64,000 nucleotides of DNA from Adiantum capillus-veneris (taxonomy: Eukaryota; Streptophyta; Polypodiopsida; Polypodiales; Pteridaceae), in contig CM043947.1 in NCBI GenBank assembly GCA_014529385.2, forward strand, positions 127,038,891 through 127,102,890, read 5' to 3'. Below are positions 9,731-19,747 of this stretch, in pieces. The number at the start of each line of letters is the position of its first letter. Position 1 is the first letter of the stretch. The notes beneath the pieces were generated by a model. That model searched no databases. It saw only the letters and a list, made by a program, of their open reading frames with translations, and was not told where the DNA came from. Both the position numbers and the translations under genes were made by a program.

Positions 9731-10100
9731 AAAGCTTAGTATGTGATACTCCGCACCTTTCCAGATTACTTAAAAGATGAATGATGTCTCCTTCCGATTG
9801 AAACTGCCAGATACTTGGAGGATTCACAATGCATTTCATGTGAGTCTCTTGAAACCTTTTAAAGGTGATGTGCTTGATGATGGGGAGCCTGATGAGCAAC
9901 CCGAAGTGGAAGAAACCGAGGAGATCCTTGTTCCTGAACAGATTTTGGCACATAAGGATACGAAGAATAAGGGTAAAGTCCGAAGGCGGTTCTTGGTTAA
10001 GTTCAAGAACTTTCCTGCATTTGGTGCGAAGTGGATGGAGGAGGAGGACCTAGCAGATACTCCTCAGATTGTGAAACTTTACCTCGATGTTTTGGTTTAG
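9731..10100 (+). pseudogene. Plus-strand chromodomain of the inverted segment
   Basis: The open frame from 9777 reads MNDVSFRLKLPDTWRIHNAF and then KVRRRFLVKFKNFPAFGAKW, MEEEDLADTPQIVKLYLDV. It is nearly identical to the minus-strand copy at 8000-8456 and ends at a TAG at 10098. The two copies form the inverted arms. Confidence 0.88.
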
Positions 10101-10704
10101 CATAGTCTACTCCAAATGGAACCCAGAATTCAGCTTGGCCGGAAATCTGGTGCAGTGGGATGCACAAGAGGGGAGTCACTCCACTCCTTTGTCAACAGAT
10201 GCCTCGATTTTGATACTAAAGTCACTGATGTCCCTTTGAGCTTTAGGGATACTGAGAGCTGACAGTATTCTGCTGGATGACTTTATGAAATGGAATTCCT
10301 GATTATGATACTGATTTGTTCTTGACTTCTTGTGAGTGCAGGAACTGATAGACGAAATGACTACAGCATTTTGGTCTGATTGATCTCGAATAGACATGGT
10401 TGCAATAGGGGTTAGTCAATCGGACATCGATCAGGTCCCGATTGGACCTAGATGTGATTGCTAGCTACATGCCGATAAATCATGGTCTAAGATCCGAATG
10501 AATGTTGAATGTCATGTGATGTCCTGTGATGTCTGGTGATGTCCTCTGATGTCCTGTGATGTGACTGTCGATTGCGTACATGTGCTAGATGTGTGTTCCT
10601 AGTACGTAGGTACTAACAGTCACTGTCTGCTAAGACGGTTTATGGCTTTTGTCGGTTTTGCAGGCGTAATCGTGGTTGATTACAATGCTTTCAAGAGGGG
10701 GGTA
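10101..10704 (+). other. 3' UTR and polypurine tract of the inverted segment
   Basis: A non-coding region matches 7081-7680 in reverse orientation, including the GATGTCCTGTGATGTC-type short repeats near 10520-10560. The polypurine tract CAAGAGGGGGGTA (10692-10704) directly precedes an LTR start. Confidence 0.8.
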
Positions 10705-11077
10705 TGTCACAAAGTGATGACGTGGCGGACAGCAAAAACCCTAATTTCCGAAAATCGCAAAGGCGGAATATATATAAATATAAATATAAATAAATAAATA
10801 AATATATTTATTTATTTTATTTTATTTTATTTTAATTTTTTTAATTTTTTTTTGGGAAATTTTGAGCGACGCAAATCTCAGCTTTTCGCTTTGATTTGGG
10901 AGAAAGAAAGAGAAAAAGAGAACTTGCTTTTTACTGACTCTCATTGAGAGAGAGAGAGAATCTGCTTTTGGGCATCCCTTGTAACCTTTAAACTAGTGGT
11001 GAGGGCCTCACTTCTCAGAGCATCTGGACGCAGAGTCTGAGAGTGAAACCCTAGCCACTCTCTTGTACTTTGAACTG
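10705..11077 (+). repeat. 3'-truncated family-1 LTR (LTR1d), 373 bp
   Basis: It begins TGTCACAAAGTGATGACGTGG and keeps one telo-box and the AG tract. It gained an AT-rich expansion of TAAATA/TTTTA units (about 10768-10852). It stops after TTGTACTTTGAACTG, so U5 and most of R are missing. At 11078 it is joined to minus-strand RT. Confidence 0.88.
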
Positions 11078-11860
11078 TAACGTGTTATCTCATAATGCCT
11101 GAAAGACTTGAAGCAGATGATCTCTGTGTTATGCCTCATTCTTGGAGAAAACAATGATGTCGTCAAAGAAAGTGCCAACAAATAGCCTGTACTCTCGAAA
11201 AATCCTGTCCATCATCCGGTTAAATGTCGCAGGAGCATTGGTTAAACCAAAAGGCATCACCAAAAACTCAAATAACCCAAAAGTCGTTCAAAAAGCTGTC
11301 TTGTAGACATCTCCTGGCGCTATCCTGATCTGATGATATCCACTCTTCAAGTCAATCCTGCTAAAGCACGAGGATCCCTGTAACCTGTCAAGTATATCAT
11401 CGATCCTAGGAATCGGAAATCTGTTCTTGATGGTGATTTCGTTGAGAGTGCTATAATCGATGCACATTCTCCAAGATCCGTCTTTCTTCAAAACCAACAA
11501 CACTGGAGAGCAATACGATGAAGTACTAGGCTGGACAAGACCCTTTTCCAAGAGGTCTTTCACTTGGTTCATAATCTCTTCATTCTGTACTCGGCTCACA
11601 CGATAGGGTGGCCGGTTCAGTGACGTGCTTCCAGGTATCAGATCAATGGTATGATCTTCAAGCCCTCTGAAAAGCAATCGGCATGAGTGTGGAGAAAAAT
11701 CTTGGCGTTCTTTAGATCGGGTCAAAACATATTCAACCTTTATCCAGCGTTCAGTTCTCTCCCAAAAGAATGAGTAAGAAACTGAAGTTCATCAAGTACA
11801 ATCTCTAAGCCCTTCATTTATCAAAGTCGCTTTCTCGGCCCGATAGTCAACCACGGCATA
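11078..11860 (-). pseudogene. Element E reverse transcriptase, N-terminal part
   Basis: Minus-strand frames show [55 protein letters not shown] and, after a stop near 11288, a region ending with the FFDDI box near 11155-11170. The enzyme is cut at 11078 before the thumb and RNase H. This is the same family as elements A and B; the pre-RT linker lies at 11650-11860 with frameshifts. Confidence 0.88.
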
Positions 11861-12100
11861 GTTCTTGTGGTACCAAGGGATCCCGAGTAGAACGTCACTC
11901 GCATGCCCTGAACACCCCTGTCATTGCAAACAAAGTTTGCCAATGCTCGGTGTAATGGCAACATCCCATCCGGGTGCCAGTCGAACTACCTCCGCCTGTG
12001 GCGTCAGTCTGTTGGGCGTAATTTCCAAATCGAGCCGCCAATTCCAAGTGAAAAGAAGTTGGCCTTGGCTCCTTCAAAAAGAGCTTCCTGATCCTTCACT
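11861..12100 (-). pseudogene. Element E protease remnant
   Basis: The minus-strand reading is VKDQEALFEGAKANF where element B has VKDQEALIFFDGGAKANF. A small deletion in codons near 12072-12084 removes the catalytic Asp and its neighbours. Downstream frames (TDATGGGSSTGTRMGCCHYT) are shifted. This is a dead retropepsin between gag and RT. Confidence 0.7.
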
Positions 12101-13651
12101 TTGCCCCAAAAGCGGCAAAGTTTGTACTTCCATTCATTAGATTCTGTGCAGGTCCCACGCCATGTGGTACCAGTTTTGCTTTTCTATCTACCTTTTCTAC
12201 CACATTCCTCAGCTGCTCTCGAACTCTCATACATGTGGTCATCTTTATCATTCTGTTCTTTCTGTGCCTTTTTTGGGCACTTCGCGGAGATATGTCCATG
12301 TTCCCCGCATCCAAAGCACTTCCCCTCTCGGATGAAGCGAGCTCTCTCCTCAGGAGTAAGCTTGGGTCGTGCATCTTTTTTTCTTTGGGTTGCTCTTTTT
12401 CTTTCTACTTTCATTCCCAGAAGTCTGTTCGGCTTGTTGTGTCATGGCCTTATCTGTGGGGTAGGTCAAACTGCCAGAGTGAATGGCAAAGCCCCGCTTT
12501 GCATGACTCATCAACTCCTGAATAGAAGTTGACTTTTGTTCCAAGCAGTGATCTCGGATCTCTGTAGGTAGACCCAAGGTAAACCGCTCAATCTGTTCTC
12601 TGAACGAGATCTTCTTGAATGAAGAGGCGGGTAGAAAAGAGCTCCAAAATCTTTCACAATAAGAATTCACTGTATCGCTCTTGGTCATCCGGAGATGGTT
12701 CCAAGCAGCTCGTATATCTCGCTCAAACTCTTGAGTCAACCAAGAAGAAATAAAAAGCCTCTTGAATTTCAGCCATGTAACTGGCACAGTCTTGCTTAAT
12801 AGAAGTGTGGACCACCAAGTACGAACATTCCCCTTAAAGTAAGAGGCAGCTCTCTGAATCTTGGAGTGCTCTGAATAGCGTCCTCCCGCGAAAGCGATGT
12901 CAAACTGCTGAAAAAAGACAAAGCCTTCGAAGCATCCGAGCATCCTGAAAAAGTATCAAACTTGATCGAGTGGCCACCTTCCTTAAACTCTCGGGCTTTC
13001 TTGCTTTCATCTTCGAGAAAGTCATACTGGTTGGCTTTGTAAAAAATTCTTCTTGTTCGCATAAAAGTTTCCATCATCTGAATCTGAGCTGTCTGTAGAC
13101 GAGTCCTCAGTAGAACTGTCAGTCTCTAGGCGAGATGTAGCCTTCTTTGCCTTTTTCTTGCCCTTTCCGAAGCTTTGTTTCTTGCTTTGCTTTTCACCTT
13201 TTCTGTCTTCTTCGCTCGAATCTGAAGAGCTAGAAGAACTGTCAGAAGAAGAAGAAGAACTGGGTACTCCTTCAAATCGAACACGCTTCTTCTGTTTCTT
13301 TGCCTTGTCAAAAGTCGATTGACGACCCAAATATCCCGGGAAGTCAACGCTTTTCTTCTGCTTTTTTTTGCGGTGCTTTTTGGCTTTCTTTTGCGCGTCA
13401 AAAAGCTGAGCAATCCGTGCATCAACCACGTTCTCCAGTTCCTTCTCCGTATATTTCTTGGCCATCTTCGGGTCCTTGGCAAAACTGAGCATCATCTTCG
13501 TTGCATCGCCGATCAATTGACGACGCGTCATCTATCTTTGCTCCGCTTGAGTAGGCCGAGGCGGGCCATACTCTCTGCCAGAATCTTCGTTGTGATCCCA
13601 ACCAGCATCTCCAGATGCAGAGGGAGTCGACTGATCATTGCCTGAAGCCAT
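12101..13651 (-). pseudogene. Element E gag
   Basis: Gag begins at MASGNDQSTPSASGDAGW (about 13651), with an early stop near 13532. It continues with RRQLIGDATKMMLSFAKDP, a Lys-rich and then Ser/Asp-rich acidic region (13300-13080), and the capsid core (NVRTWWSTLLLSK, WLKFKRLFISSWLTQEF). The CCHC knuckle KCFGCGEHGHISAKC is near 12300-12345. A frameshift in an A-rich Lys run (about 12375-12385) separates capsid and knuckle. The N-terminal low-complexity part has no recognised fold. This is the most complete family-1 gag in the window. Confidence 0.88.
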
Positions 13652-13711
13652 AGGTGACACGGAAAAAAAATATTCGGGGATCGGATTTCCCGTAGAAGAG
13701 AAATCGGCTGT

Positions 13712-13723
13712 GCTCTGATACCA
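13712..13723 (-). other. Primer-binding site of element E
   Basis: TGGTATCAGAGC on the minus strand lies one base from the LTR end at 13725. Confidence 0.92.
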
Positions 13724-13724
13724 C

Positions 13725-14279
13725 TGTAACAGACTTGGACACTCCAAGTCAAGAATCCACCGGGACAGCACCAAATAACCACTTCAAAACAATTCACAGA
13801 TCACAATAGATTTGCACTGGCCCGGCGGAGTTCCATGCCTAGAGATATTGGCCCTAAAGACTGGCGCCCCTTTCCGTATTTCTTTTTATATTAATCAGTT
13901 CAAAGTACAAGAGAGTGGCTAGGGTTTCACTCTCAGACTCTGCGTCCAGATGCTCTGAGAAGTGAGGCCCTCACGACTAATTTAAAGGTTACAAGGGATG
14001 CCCAAAAGCAGAGTCCCAAAAGCTTGAAAGCAAAAGCAGATTCTCTCTCTCTCTCTCTCAATGAGAGTCAGTAAAAAGCCAGTTCTCTTTTTCTCTTTCT
14101 TTCTCCCAAATCAAAGCGAAAGGCTGAGATTTGCGTCGCTCAAAATTTCCCAAAAAAAAAAATAAATTTATAATAATATTCCGCCTCCGCGATTTCCGGA
14201 AATTAGGGTTTTTGGCAGAAATTAGGGTTTGCAGGAATTTTAGGGTTTCTGCTGTCCGCCACGTCATCACTTTGTGACA
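13725..14279 (-). repeat. Family-1 5' LTR of element E (LTR1e), 555 bp
   Basis: A complete LTR with TG...CA ends (TGTCACAAAGTGATGACG in sense at 14279, GTTACA at 13725), three telo-box-like repeats and an A-rich insertion near 14150-14178 absent from LTR1c. CTCGT follows at 14280-14284. Confidence 0.92.
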
Positions 14280-14651
14280 CTCGTCATCTTTCCACCCGCA
14301 GACTGACGGGCAATTTGAGATTGCCAATTCAGTGGTTTAAGATTTATTCAAGTCTTATATCTCGGATCAGAAGACTCATTGGGAAAAGTATCTACCTTTG
14401 GTGGAATTTGCCTACAATAACCGATACACTCTTCGACGGGGAAGGCGCCATTTGAGATTGTTGAAGGTGCTGCGAAGGTTCCACCCGCACGAAAGATAAG
14501 ATTTTTGAAGCGGATGAATACACGCGCGACTTAGATACGGCTTTTGCCAAAGTCTGCGAGGCTTTGCAAAAATCTCAAGAACGACAGAAAAAGGCAACAG
14601 ATCGCCATCGTCTCGATTTGAAATTGAAGGAGGATGATTGGGTGCTCTTAC
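14280..14651 (+). pseudogene. Element B integrase, part 2
   Basis: Sequence resumes where 6557 stopped, after the duplicated CTCGT: HPQTDGQFEIANSV carries the third catalytic residue. The post-catalytic region follows with a stop near 14339 and frameshifts near 14420. It ends at the CTTAC target of the family-2 insertion (14647-14651). Confidence 0.88.
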
Positions 14652-15256
14652 TATCACAAGACGGGCACCACGTGCCAATAGAAAAGAACAGCTGAACAGA
14701 CTTGTAGCACTTCAATAAAAGCAGAACTTAGAGTAAGAGACGACACGCGACACGGAGTGGCGGAATTCCACCCCAAAGAGTATTGGCCCCAAACCTTGGC
14801 GCCCCTTTCGGTATTTCTTTATATTGCATCAACACAGTACAAGCCGATACTCCACACTCTGCACCTTCTCTAAGAAGCATGCCAGAGAATGAGCCCTAAC
14901 CTCATATTTAAAGGCCCTAGGCCCCAAAAGCAGTTTACAATAAAAAGCCTTCAAACTTAAAAGCATCTGGTCCAAAAGCAAAGCCAAAAAGCTACCAGCA
15001 TAAATCACGGAAATCTGTACAGCTTGCCACGTCATCAGCCAACATAAAACGCGGAATTTCGTGGAATTTCGTACAGCTTGCCACGTCATCATGACAACGC
15101 AATTTTCAAAAAATCTGCCACGCCATCAGTTTTTGTGTGTGTGCGGGTCCTGCTTTATTTTAATCCTTTGTCACTTGGGGCCCCATCGGACGGGGTCCCC
15201 ATAAGTTGGTAGGACTTCTTCTGTTACTTGCTCTTCTTAGGGTTTAGGCCCCTCGG
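14652..15256 (-). repeat. Family-2 3' LTR, distal end lost
   Basis: This matches LTRs at 16797-17443 and 19748-20413 until the CCCCTCGGC motif. It then diverges into sequence with a duplicated AAGGAGTTAGCTTCTCC block (about 15331-15380). Confidence 0.8.
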
Positions 15257-16080
15257 CAAAACAACTCAAGTTAGCTCAAACATTTCTGAGGGTCATTCCG
15301 AGGGACAATCAGTTTGCTCTTTTTTTGTTAAGGAGTTAGCTTCTCCTTTCTGCTCTTTTGATCAAGGAGTTAGCTTCTCCTTTCGTCCAGATCGGAACTC
15401 TTGATATTCCGGTGTAGTAAAATTAGCCATCACACCCAACCGTACTGATCTTCCACGCGTGTCTTGATGCACTAAAATTACATACCCAGGCAATCTCATC
15501 CAATTAGGAATATTCAGTAATTGGCACATCACAATGCAACACAAATGCTTACATATGCATGTTACAAGACATAGAAACATAAAGCCGCCGATGAACACTA
15601 CTCCCGCATAACCTGACAAGGTCCGAGCCGGGAGATATTCAACGACTCCCTCATCACTCCTCCCGCATAACCTCAAAAGGTCCGGACCGGGAGATATAGA
15701 GGCCTTTTACAACCAAACGCCCCCCAGACCGCAGATTGCGTCGTTTGGAGGTGCTAAGAGTAACCACTGCTCAGACTTCTTAATACTCCTCCCGCATAAC
15801 CATCCACGTCCGGGCCGGGAGTCACAAGAACAATTATTTTACAAGCATACAACCAAACGCTCCCCAGGCATCGGCCTGCGTCGTTCGCAGGTTTTCTAGC
15901 ATACAACAGAACGCTCCCCAGGCATCGGCCTACGTCGTTCCAAGGTTCAAACAATACCAAAACAGTATTTCTCACTTCTCCACCGGGAGTAAAATCACCA
16001 ATCATTGAAACCAGTATTAAAACCAGAGTCAAACAATTCAAATCAGCACCAAAACAAGTTCAAAACAAATACCATCCATT
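15257..16080 (-). other. Non-coding hairpin-rich body of family 2
   Basis: No ORF is supported. Two kinds of short inverted repeat recur. CTCCCG...CGGGAG occurs at 15601-15634, 15660-15693 and about 15789-15821. AACGC...GCGTCGTT occurs at 15713-15748, 15851-15887 and 15909-15940; the last two also contain AGGCATCGGCCT. A degraded version of the series lies in copy 2 at 34600-34890. Confidence 0.6.
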
Positions 16081-16705
16081 TCAAACAAATTCCAAACAGA
16101 ACTCAAACTTAAAAAGCAATCTCAACATCAGTTGAGCTCGAAAAGTCAACTGACTTTCCATCTTGAAACCTGCATCAAAAATTAGGGTTAGGTTCCTTCC
16201 ATAAGGTCGTGGCCGAGCACAGCATGGTCCATCAGCTCTTGGACAAACAGTGTTTCTTTGGCGGCGATGGTAGTCCCAAGATAGCAATCGCACAGGACCT
16301 CCAAGGCCATCTGCTCGTGCAGAGACATCTACTGGGAGATGTCGAGAAACTTCAAGTTATAATCTGCTAGGGTTTCCATGGCAAGCATTTCAGGATACCC
16401 CACTCCGCCAGAAGTTGCATTCCGAAGGAAGATGTCAGAAACCACTTCAGACAATTTTTTTTTCTTGAAAGCTTGCCAAGTCCTTGGAGTATGCTGCTTG
16501 GTAGCTATCAACATCTGCATGGCACTGCCTCTGAGAAAAACAGCAGCTTGAAACAAATCTTAGATCCTTCTCTTGAAAGTGATCTTAATGGCTTATGCCC
16601 TGTAAGACATGAGCAGTGAAGATGGGAGCGTGCCCGATGCGCGATGAAGTAAGGGTGGGAGTGGCTAATAAGTCCCGGGTCGGAGCACAAAGCCAAAATT
16701 TCCAA
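16081..16705 (-). pseudogene. Family-2 gag remnant
   Basis: Minus-strand pieces include GYPEMLAMETLADYNLKFL and AVFLRGSAMQMLIATKQHT, matching the capsid region of element C (NLKMLATETMDDYNQRFLNV, 18724-19056) and of family-2 copy 2 (35071-35454). Only a shortened, frameshifted capsid fragment is left. The leader upstream contains ACTTATTAGCCACTCCC, shared with other families. Confidence 0.65.
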
Positions 16706-16783
16706 TCAACTTTTGGAAGTGCAATCTTGCTCTATCTGCTCCTTGGTAGGACCGGTATGCTTTTAGAAAAGCACACGCCTGAT

Positions 16784-16795
16784 GCTATGATACCA
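16784..16795 (-). other. Primer-binding site of family-2 copy 1
   Basis: The minus strand reads TGGTATCATAGC, one base from the LTR end at 16797. There is one mismatch to the standard TGGTATCAGAGC. Confidence 0.8.
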
Positions 16796-16796
16796 C

Positions 16797-17443
16797 TGTC
16801 ACAAGACGAGCCCACATGTCAATAGAAAAGAATAGACTAAAAAAACTTTTAGCACTTCAATAGCAGAACTGAGAGAGAGAGACGACACGCGACACGGAGT
16901 GGCGGAATTCCACCCCAGAGAGTATTGGCCCCAAACCTTGGCGCCCCTTTCATTATTTCTTTATATTGCATCAACACAGTACAAGCCGGTACTCCAGATT
17001 CTGCACCTTCTCCAGGAAGCATGCCAGAGAATGAACCCTAACCTCATATTTAAAGGCCCTAGACCCAAAAAGCAGTTTACAATAAAAAGCCTTCAAACTT
17101 AAAAGCATCTGGTCCAAAAGCAAAGCCAAAATGCTGCCAGTGTAAATCACGGAAATCCGTACAACCTGCCACATCATCAGCCAGGCGCAAAACGCGGAAT
17201 TCCGTATAGCTTGCTACGTCATCATGACAACGCAATTTTCGGAAAATCTACCACGTCATCAATTTTTGCATGTATGCGGGTCCTGCTTTATTTTAATCCT
17301 TTATGTCACTTGGGGCCCCATCGGACGGGGTCCCCATAAGTTGGTAGGACTTCTTCTGTTACTTGCTCTTCGTTAGGCCCCTCGGCCGGCATCTGTAAGT
17401 TGGCTCCATTCTTTAGGCTTTGACACGTCAGCAGTTTGTGACA
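16797..17443 (-). repeat. Family-2 5' LTR, 647 bp
   Basis: The ends are TGTCACA and TGTGACA in plus-strand reading, a perfect 7-bp terminal inversion. It contains an R-U5 block very like that of family 1 (GAAATAATGAAAGGGGCGCC in sense near 16945). Confidence 0.88.
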
Positions 17444-17448
17444 CTTAC

Positions 17449-17694
17449 GTTTTGAGAAGGCACGCCTGAGAAAGAAAAAGGGAAAGATCGAATGAATGTT
17501 GAATGTCATGTGATGTCTAGTGATGTCCTGAGATGTCGTGTGATGTGACTGTCGATTGCTACATGGGCTAGATGTGTGTTCCTAGTGCATAGGTACTAAC
17601 AGTCATTGTCTGCTAAGATGGTTTATGGCCTCTGTCTGTTTTGCAGGCGTAATCGAGGGCGATTACAATGCTTTCAAGAGGGGGGTATACCGTA
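17449..17694 (+). other. Element B 3' end and polypurine tract
   Basis: Element B resumes after the second CTTAC with the post-integrase AAGGCACGCCTGAGAAAG motif. It then jumps by deletion to the 3' UTR, bypassing the chromodomain. The tract CAAGAGGGGGGTATACC is close to the LTR at 17695. Confidence 0.8.
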
Positions 17695-17929
17695 TGTCAC
17701 AAAGTGATGACGTGGCTGCCCGCTATAAACCCTAACCCTAACCCTAACCCTAACTGCAAAGAACCTACCCTTGCTGGCTGCGGGGTGACAAGTGGCAGCT
17801 GTACGGATCCCCGCATTTTGCGGGAATCAACAGCTGCAGCAGTTTTCAGCTTTTGGATAGATTTTCCATTGCTTTTGGATTTGCTTTTCCCCACGCAACT
17901 GAGAGAGAGAAAAAAAGACTCTTTGCTTT

Positions 17930-17995
<66 letters not shown>

Positions 17996-18009
17996 CTTTG
18001 CTTTATTTT

Positions 18010-18062
<53 letters not shown>

Positions 18063-18406
18063 CTCCTGCTTTATTTTTACAAAGCTTGTGAGCTTTTGAT
18101 TTTCAACTTTTGGGGCTCTCCTTTTGGCATCCCATGTAACCTTTAAATAAACAGGCTAGCCTCTCACAACTCAGAGCGTCTGGACGGAGAGTCTAAGTGT
18201 GAGCGCCAGTGCTCACTCTTGTACTTTGAACTCAGATTAACACAAAAAGAAATACCGAAAGGGGCGCCAGTCTTTGGGGCCAATATCTCTAGGCACGGAA
18301 CTCCGTCGGGCTAGTGTCGAGTTAATTGTGAACTGTAAACTGTTTTGAAGTGGTTATTTGGTGCTGTCGCGGTAGATTCTTGACTTGGAGTGTCAAGTCT
18401 GTTACA
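17695..18406 (+). repeat. Element B 3' LTR (LTR6), 712 bp, with telomere-like repeat and AG microsatellite
   Basis: It starts TGTCACAAAGTGATGACGTGG and ends GTCTGTTACA. Near 17727-17753 it has four tandem CCCTAA units. Two long AG runs (about 17933-17991 and 18012-18058) enlarge it relative to other family-1 LTRs. No PBS follows, as expected for a 3' LTR. Confidence 0.88.
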
Positions 18407-19660
18407 TATACCATAAATATCGGGTACTAGTCCAATAGGAGGTCTAGCCTTCTTCGTCGGAGGTGGCCCCGGGGATCAGTCTGACGTGGGAGCAGAAGGT
18501 TGCACTGAGGACGTCGAGGCTCGCTCAGGATATGTATTGAACGTATGCCCTGTTTGGAAACATTCGAAGCATCAGCCTTCTTGTAACAAGGCGAGTCGTT
18601 GACGTTGTGTCAGACGAGGCCGTTGAGGTTGGTTTTCACAGGATTCTCGAGAATTTGTTCGTTGTTGCCGGGAGTCCTGGTTAGTGGCTGGAGGTTCTTT
18701 TGTGGTAAACTCCAACTTTCCTTTCATGAGCTTGTAGCCGACCGCGGCATGGTCCATAAGCTCTTGCAGTGTAGAGACTTGCTTTTGAGACAATACTCCT
18801 GCAATGGTGATGGTAGTCCAATGGTGTAGCGCTCCCACTGGTCCTCCAAGGAAATGAACTTAAAGGACACCGGAAGGTACACGTTGAGAAACCTTTGGTT
18901 ATAGTCGTCCATGGTTTCGGTGGCAAGCATTTTCAAGTTGCCCCACTCTGCCAAAATCCGGACTTCAAACATCGAAGTCAAAAACTGCCTTGAAAGCTTG
19001 CCAGGTCCTTGGAGCATGCGGTTGTGTCGCGATTGAACTCCATCATTGCATAGCATTATCTTTAAGAAATCCCGCTCCTCGAGAAATCTTGGATTCTTCT
19101 GTATAGTTCCCCAAAGTATAGATGTTGTCGAATTGCTGTAGGAACTGCAATGCTTTCTTGCGATCTTTCACCCCGGAAAAAGTGAAAAAATTGATTGTCG
19201 TGCCACCATCTTTAAAATCTTTGGGTTGGTTAAGCGTATATCCCGAGTATGGATAATAAGGGTATCCATATGGGCTCCAAACATTGTAGCCTCGTGGCGG
19301 TGGTGGTAGAGGTGGGGGCAATGGCGGTGGCAAAGGCGGTTGCACTGGATCAGGGTCAGATGGCCGCACCATATTCCTGGAGACTCCCTCGATCGGAACG
19401 GACGGCTGAGAAGGTTGCCGGTTGGAAGCTCTTGTACTTTCTAGTGTCGGAGGATGAGGTACCACCTGGGCATCAGAGGGGGTAACATGTAGCTCAAAAA
19501 TTTGTTGAAAACTTTGCATGAATTCCAAGTCTTGGGTTCTTTATGGCTTATGCCCAGTAAGACACAGCGATGAAGACAGGAGCGCGCCCGATGCGCGATG
19601 AAGTAAGGGTGGGAGTGGCTAATAAGTGCGGGGTCGGGACCCAAAGATACTTCAAATAAA
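18407..19660 (-). pseudogene. Element C gag with damaged zinc knuckle
   Basis: Minus-strand gag starts MEFMQSFQQIFELHVTPSDA (19528). A Pro-rich spacer follows, then the capsid region (LNQPKDFKDGGTTINFFTFS, KKALQFLQQFDNIY), the NLKMLATETMDDYNQRFLNV segment and a knuckle reading CFECFQTGHTFNTYP. The final Cys of CX2CX4HX4C is Tyr (codon 18530-18532). Frameshifts occur near 19045 and 18840. It ends in GLVPDIYGI at the left edge, where element B's 3' LTR begins, so B probably inserted here. It is related to the shortened gag of family 2. Confidence 0.8.
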
Positions 19661-19734
19661 GTTTAGAAGTCTCTGGTTTGCTCTGTCTGCTCTTTTGTGG
19701 GACCGGTATGCTTTCAGAAAAGCACACGCCTGAT

Positions 19735-19746
19735 GCTCTCATACCA
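19735..19746 (-). other. Primer-binding site of element C
   Basis: The minus strand reads TGGTATGAGAGC, one mismatch from the initiator-Met type, one base from the LTR end at 19748. Confidence 0.8.
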
Positions 19747-19747
19747 C

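Larger units (their letters stand above)
6558..14279 (-). mobile_element. Element E: nested family-1 chromovirus with internal inverted repeat
   Basis: A 7.7-kb minus-strand Ty3/gypsy element sits inside the integrase of element B. It has LTRs at 6558-7080 and 13725-14279, a polypurine tract at 7081-7093, a PBS at 13712-13723 and the 5-bp duplication CTCGT. Reading from the right, gag (13651-12180), a protease remnant (about 12100-11890) and RT (11725-11078) are followed by a 2.1-kb segment in the opposite orientation (8960-11077). The integrase C-terminus, chromodomain and 3' UTR (8958-7081) then follow. RNase H and the N-terminal integrase of the minus-strand body are absent, replaced by the inverted segment. 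Confidence 0.88.
14652..17443 (-). mobile_element. Family-2 non-autonomous LTR element (copy 1)
   Basis: A 2.8-kb minus-strand element is flanked by the 5-bp duplication CTTAC (14647-14651 and 17444-17448). It has LTRs at both ends, a PBS at about 16784-16795 and a short gag remnant, and no protease, RT or integrase. The left LTR begins TATCACAAGACGG (canonical TGTCACAAGACG at the right LTR) and its distal end is replaced near 15256. It would depend on proteins from a related full element; element C at 18407-20413 carries a homologous gag. Confidence 0.85.

Noticed and set aside
17727-17753. CCCTAA repeats considered as an interstitial telomere
   Set aside because: Only four units, located at the fixed telo-box position of a family-1 LTR; other LTR copies have diverged boxes at the same place.
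17668-18099. Plus-strand frame rich in Arg-Glu repeats
   Set aside because: It is the translation of the AG microsatellite inside LTR6.
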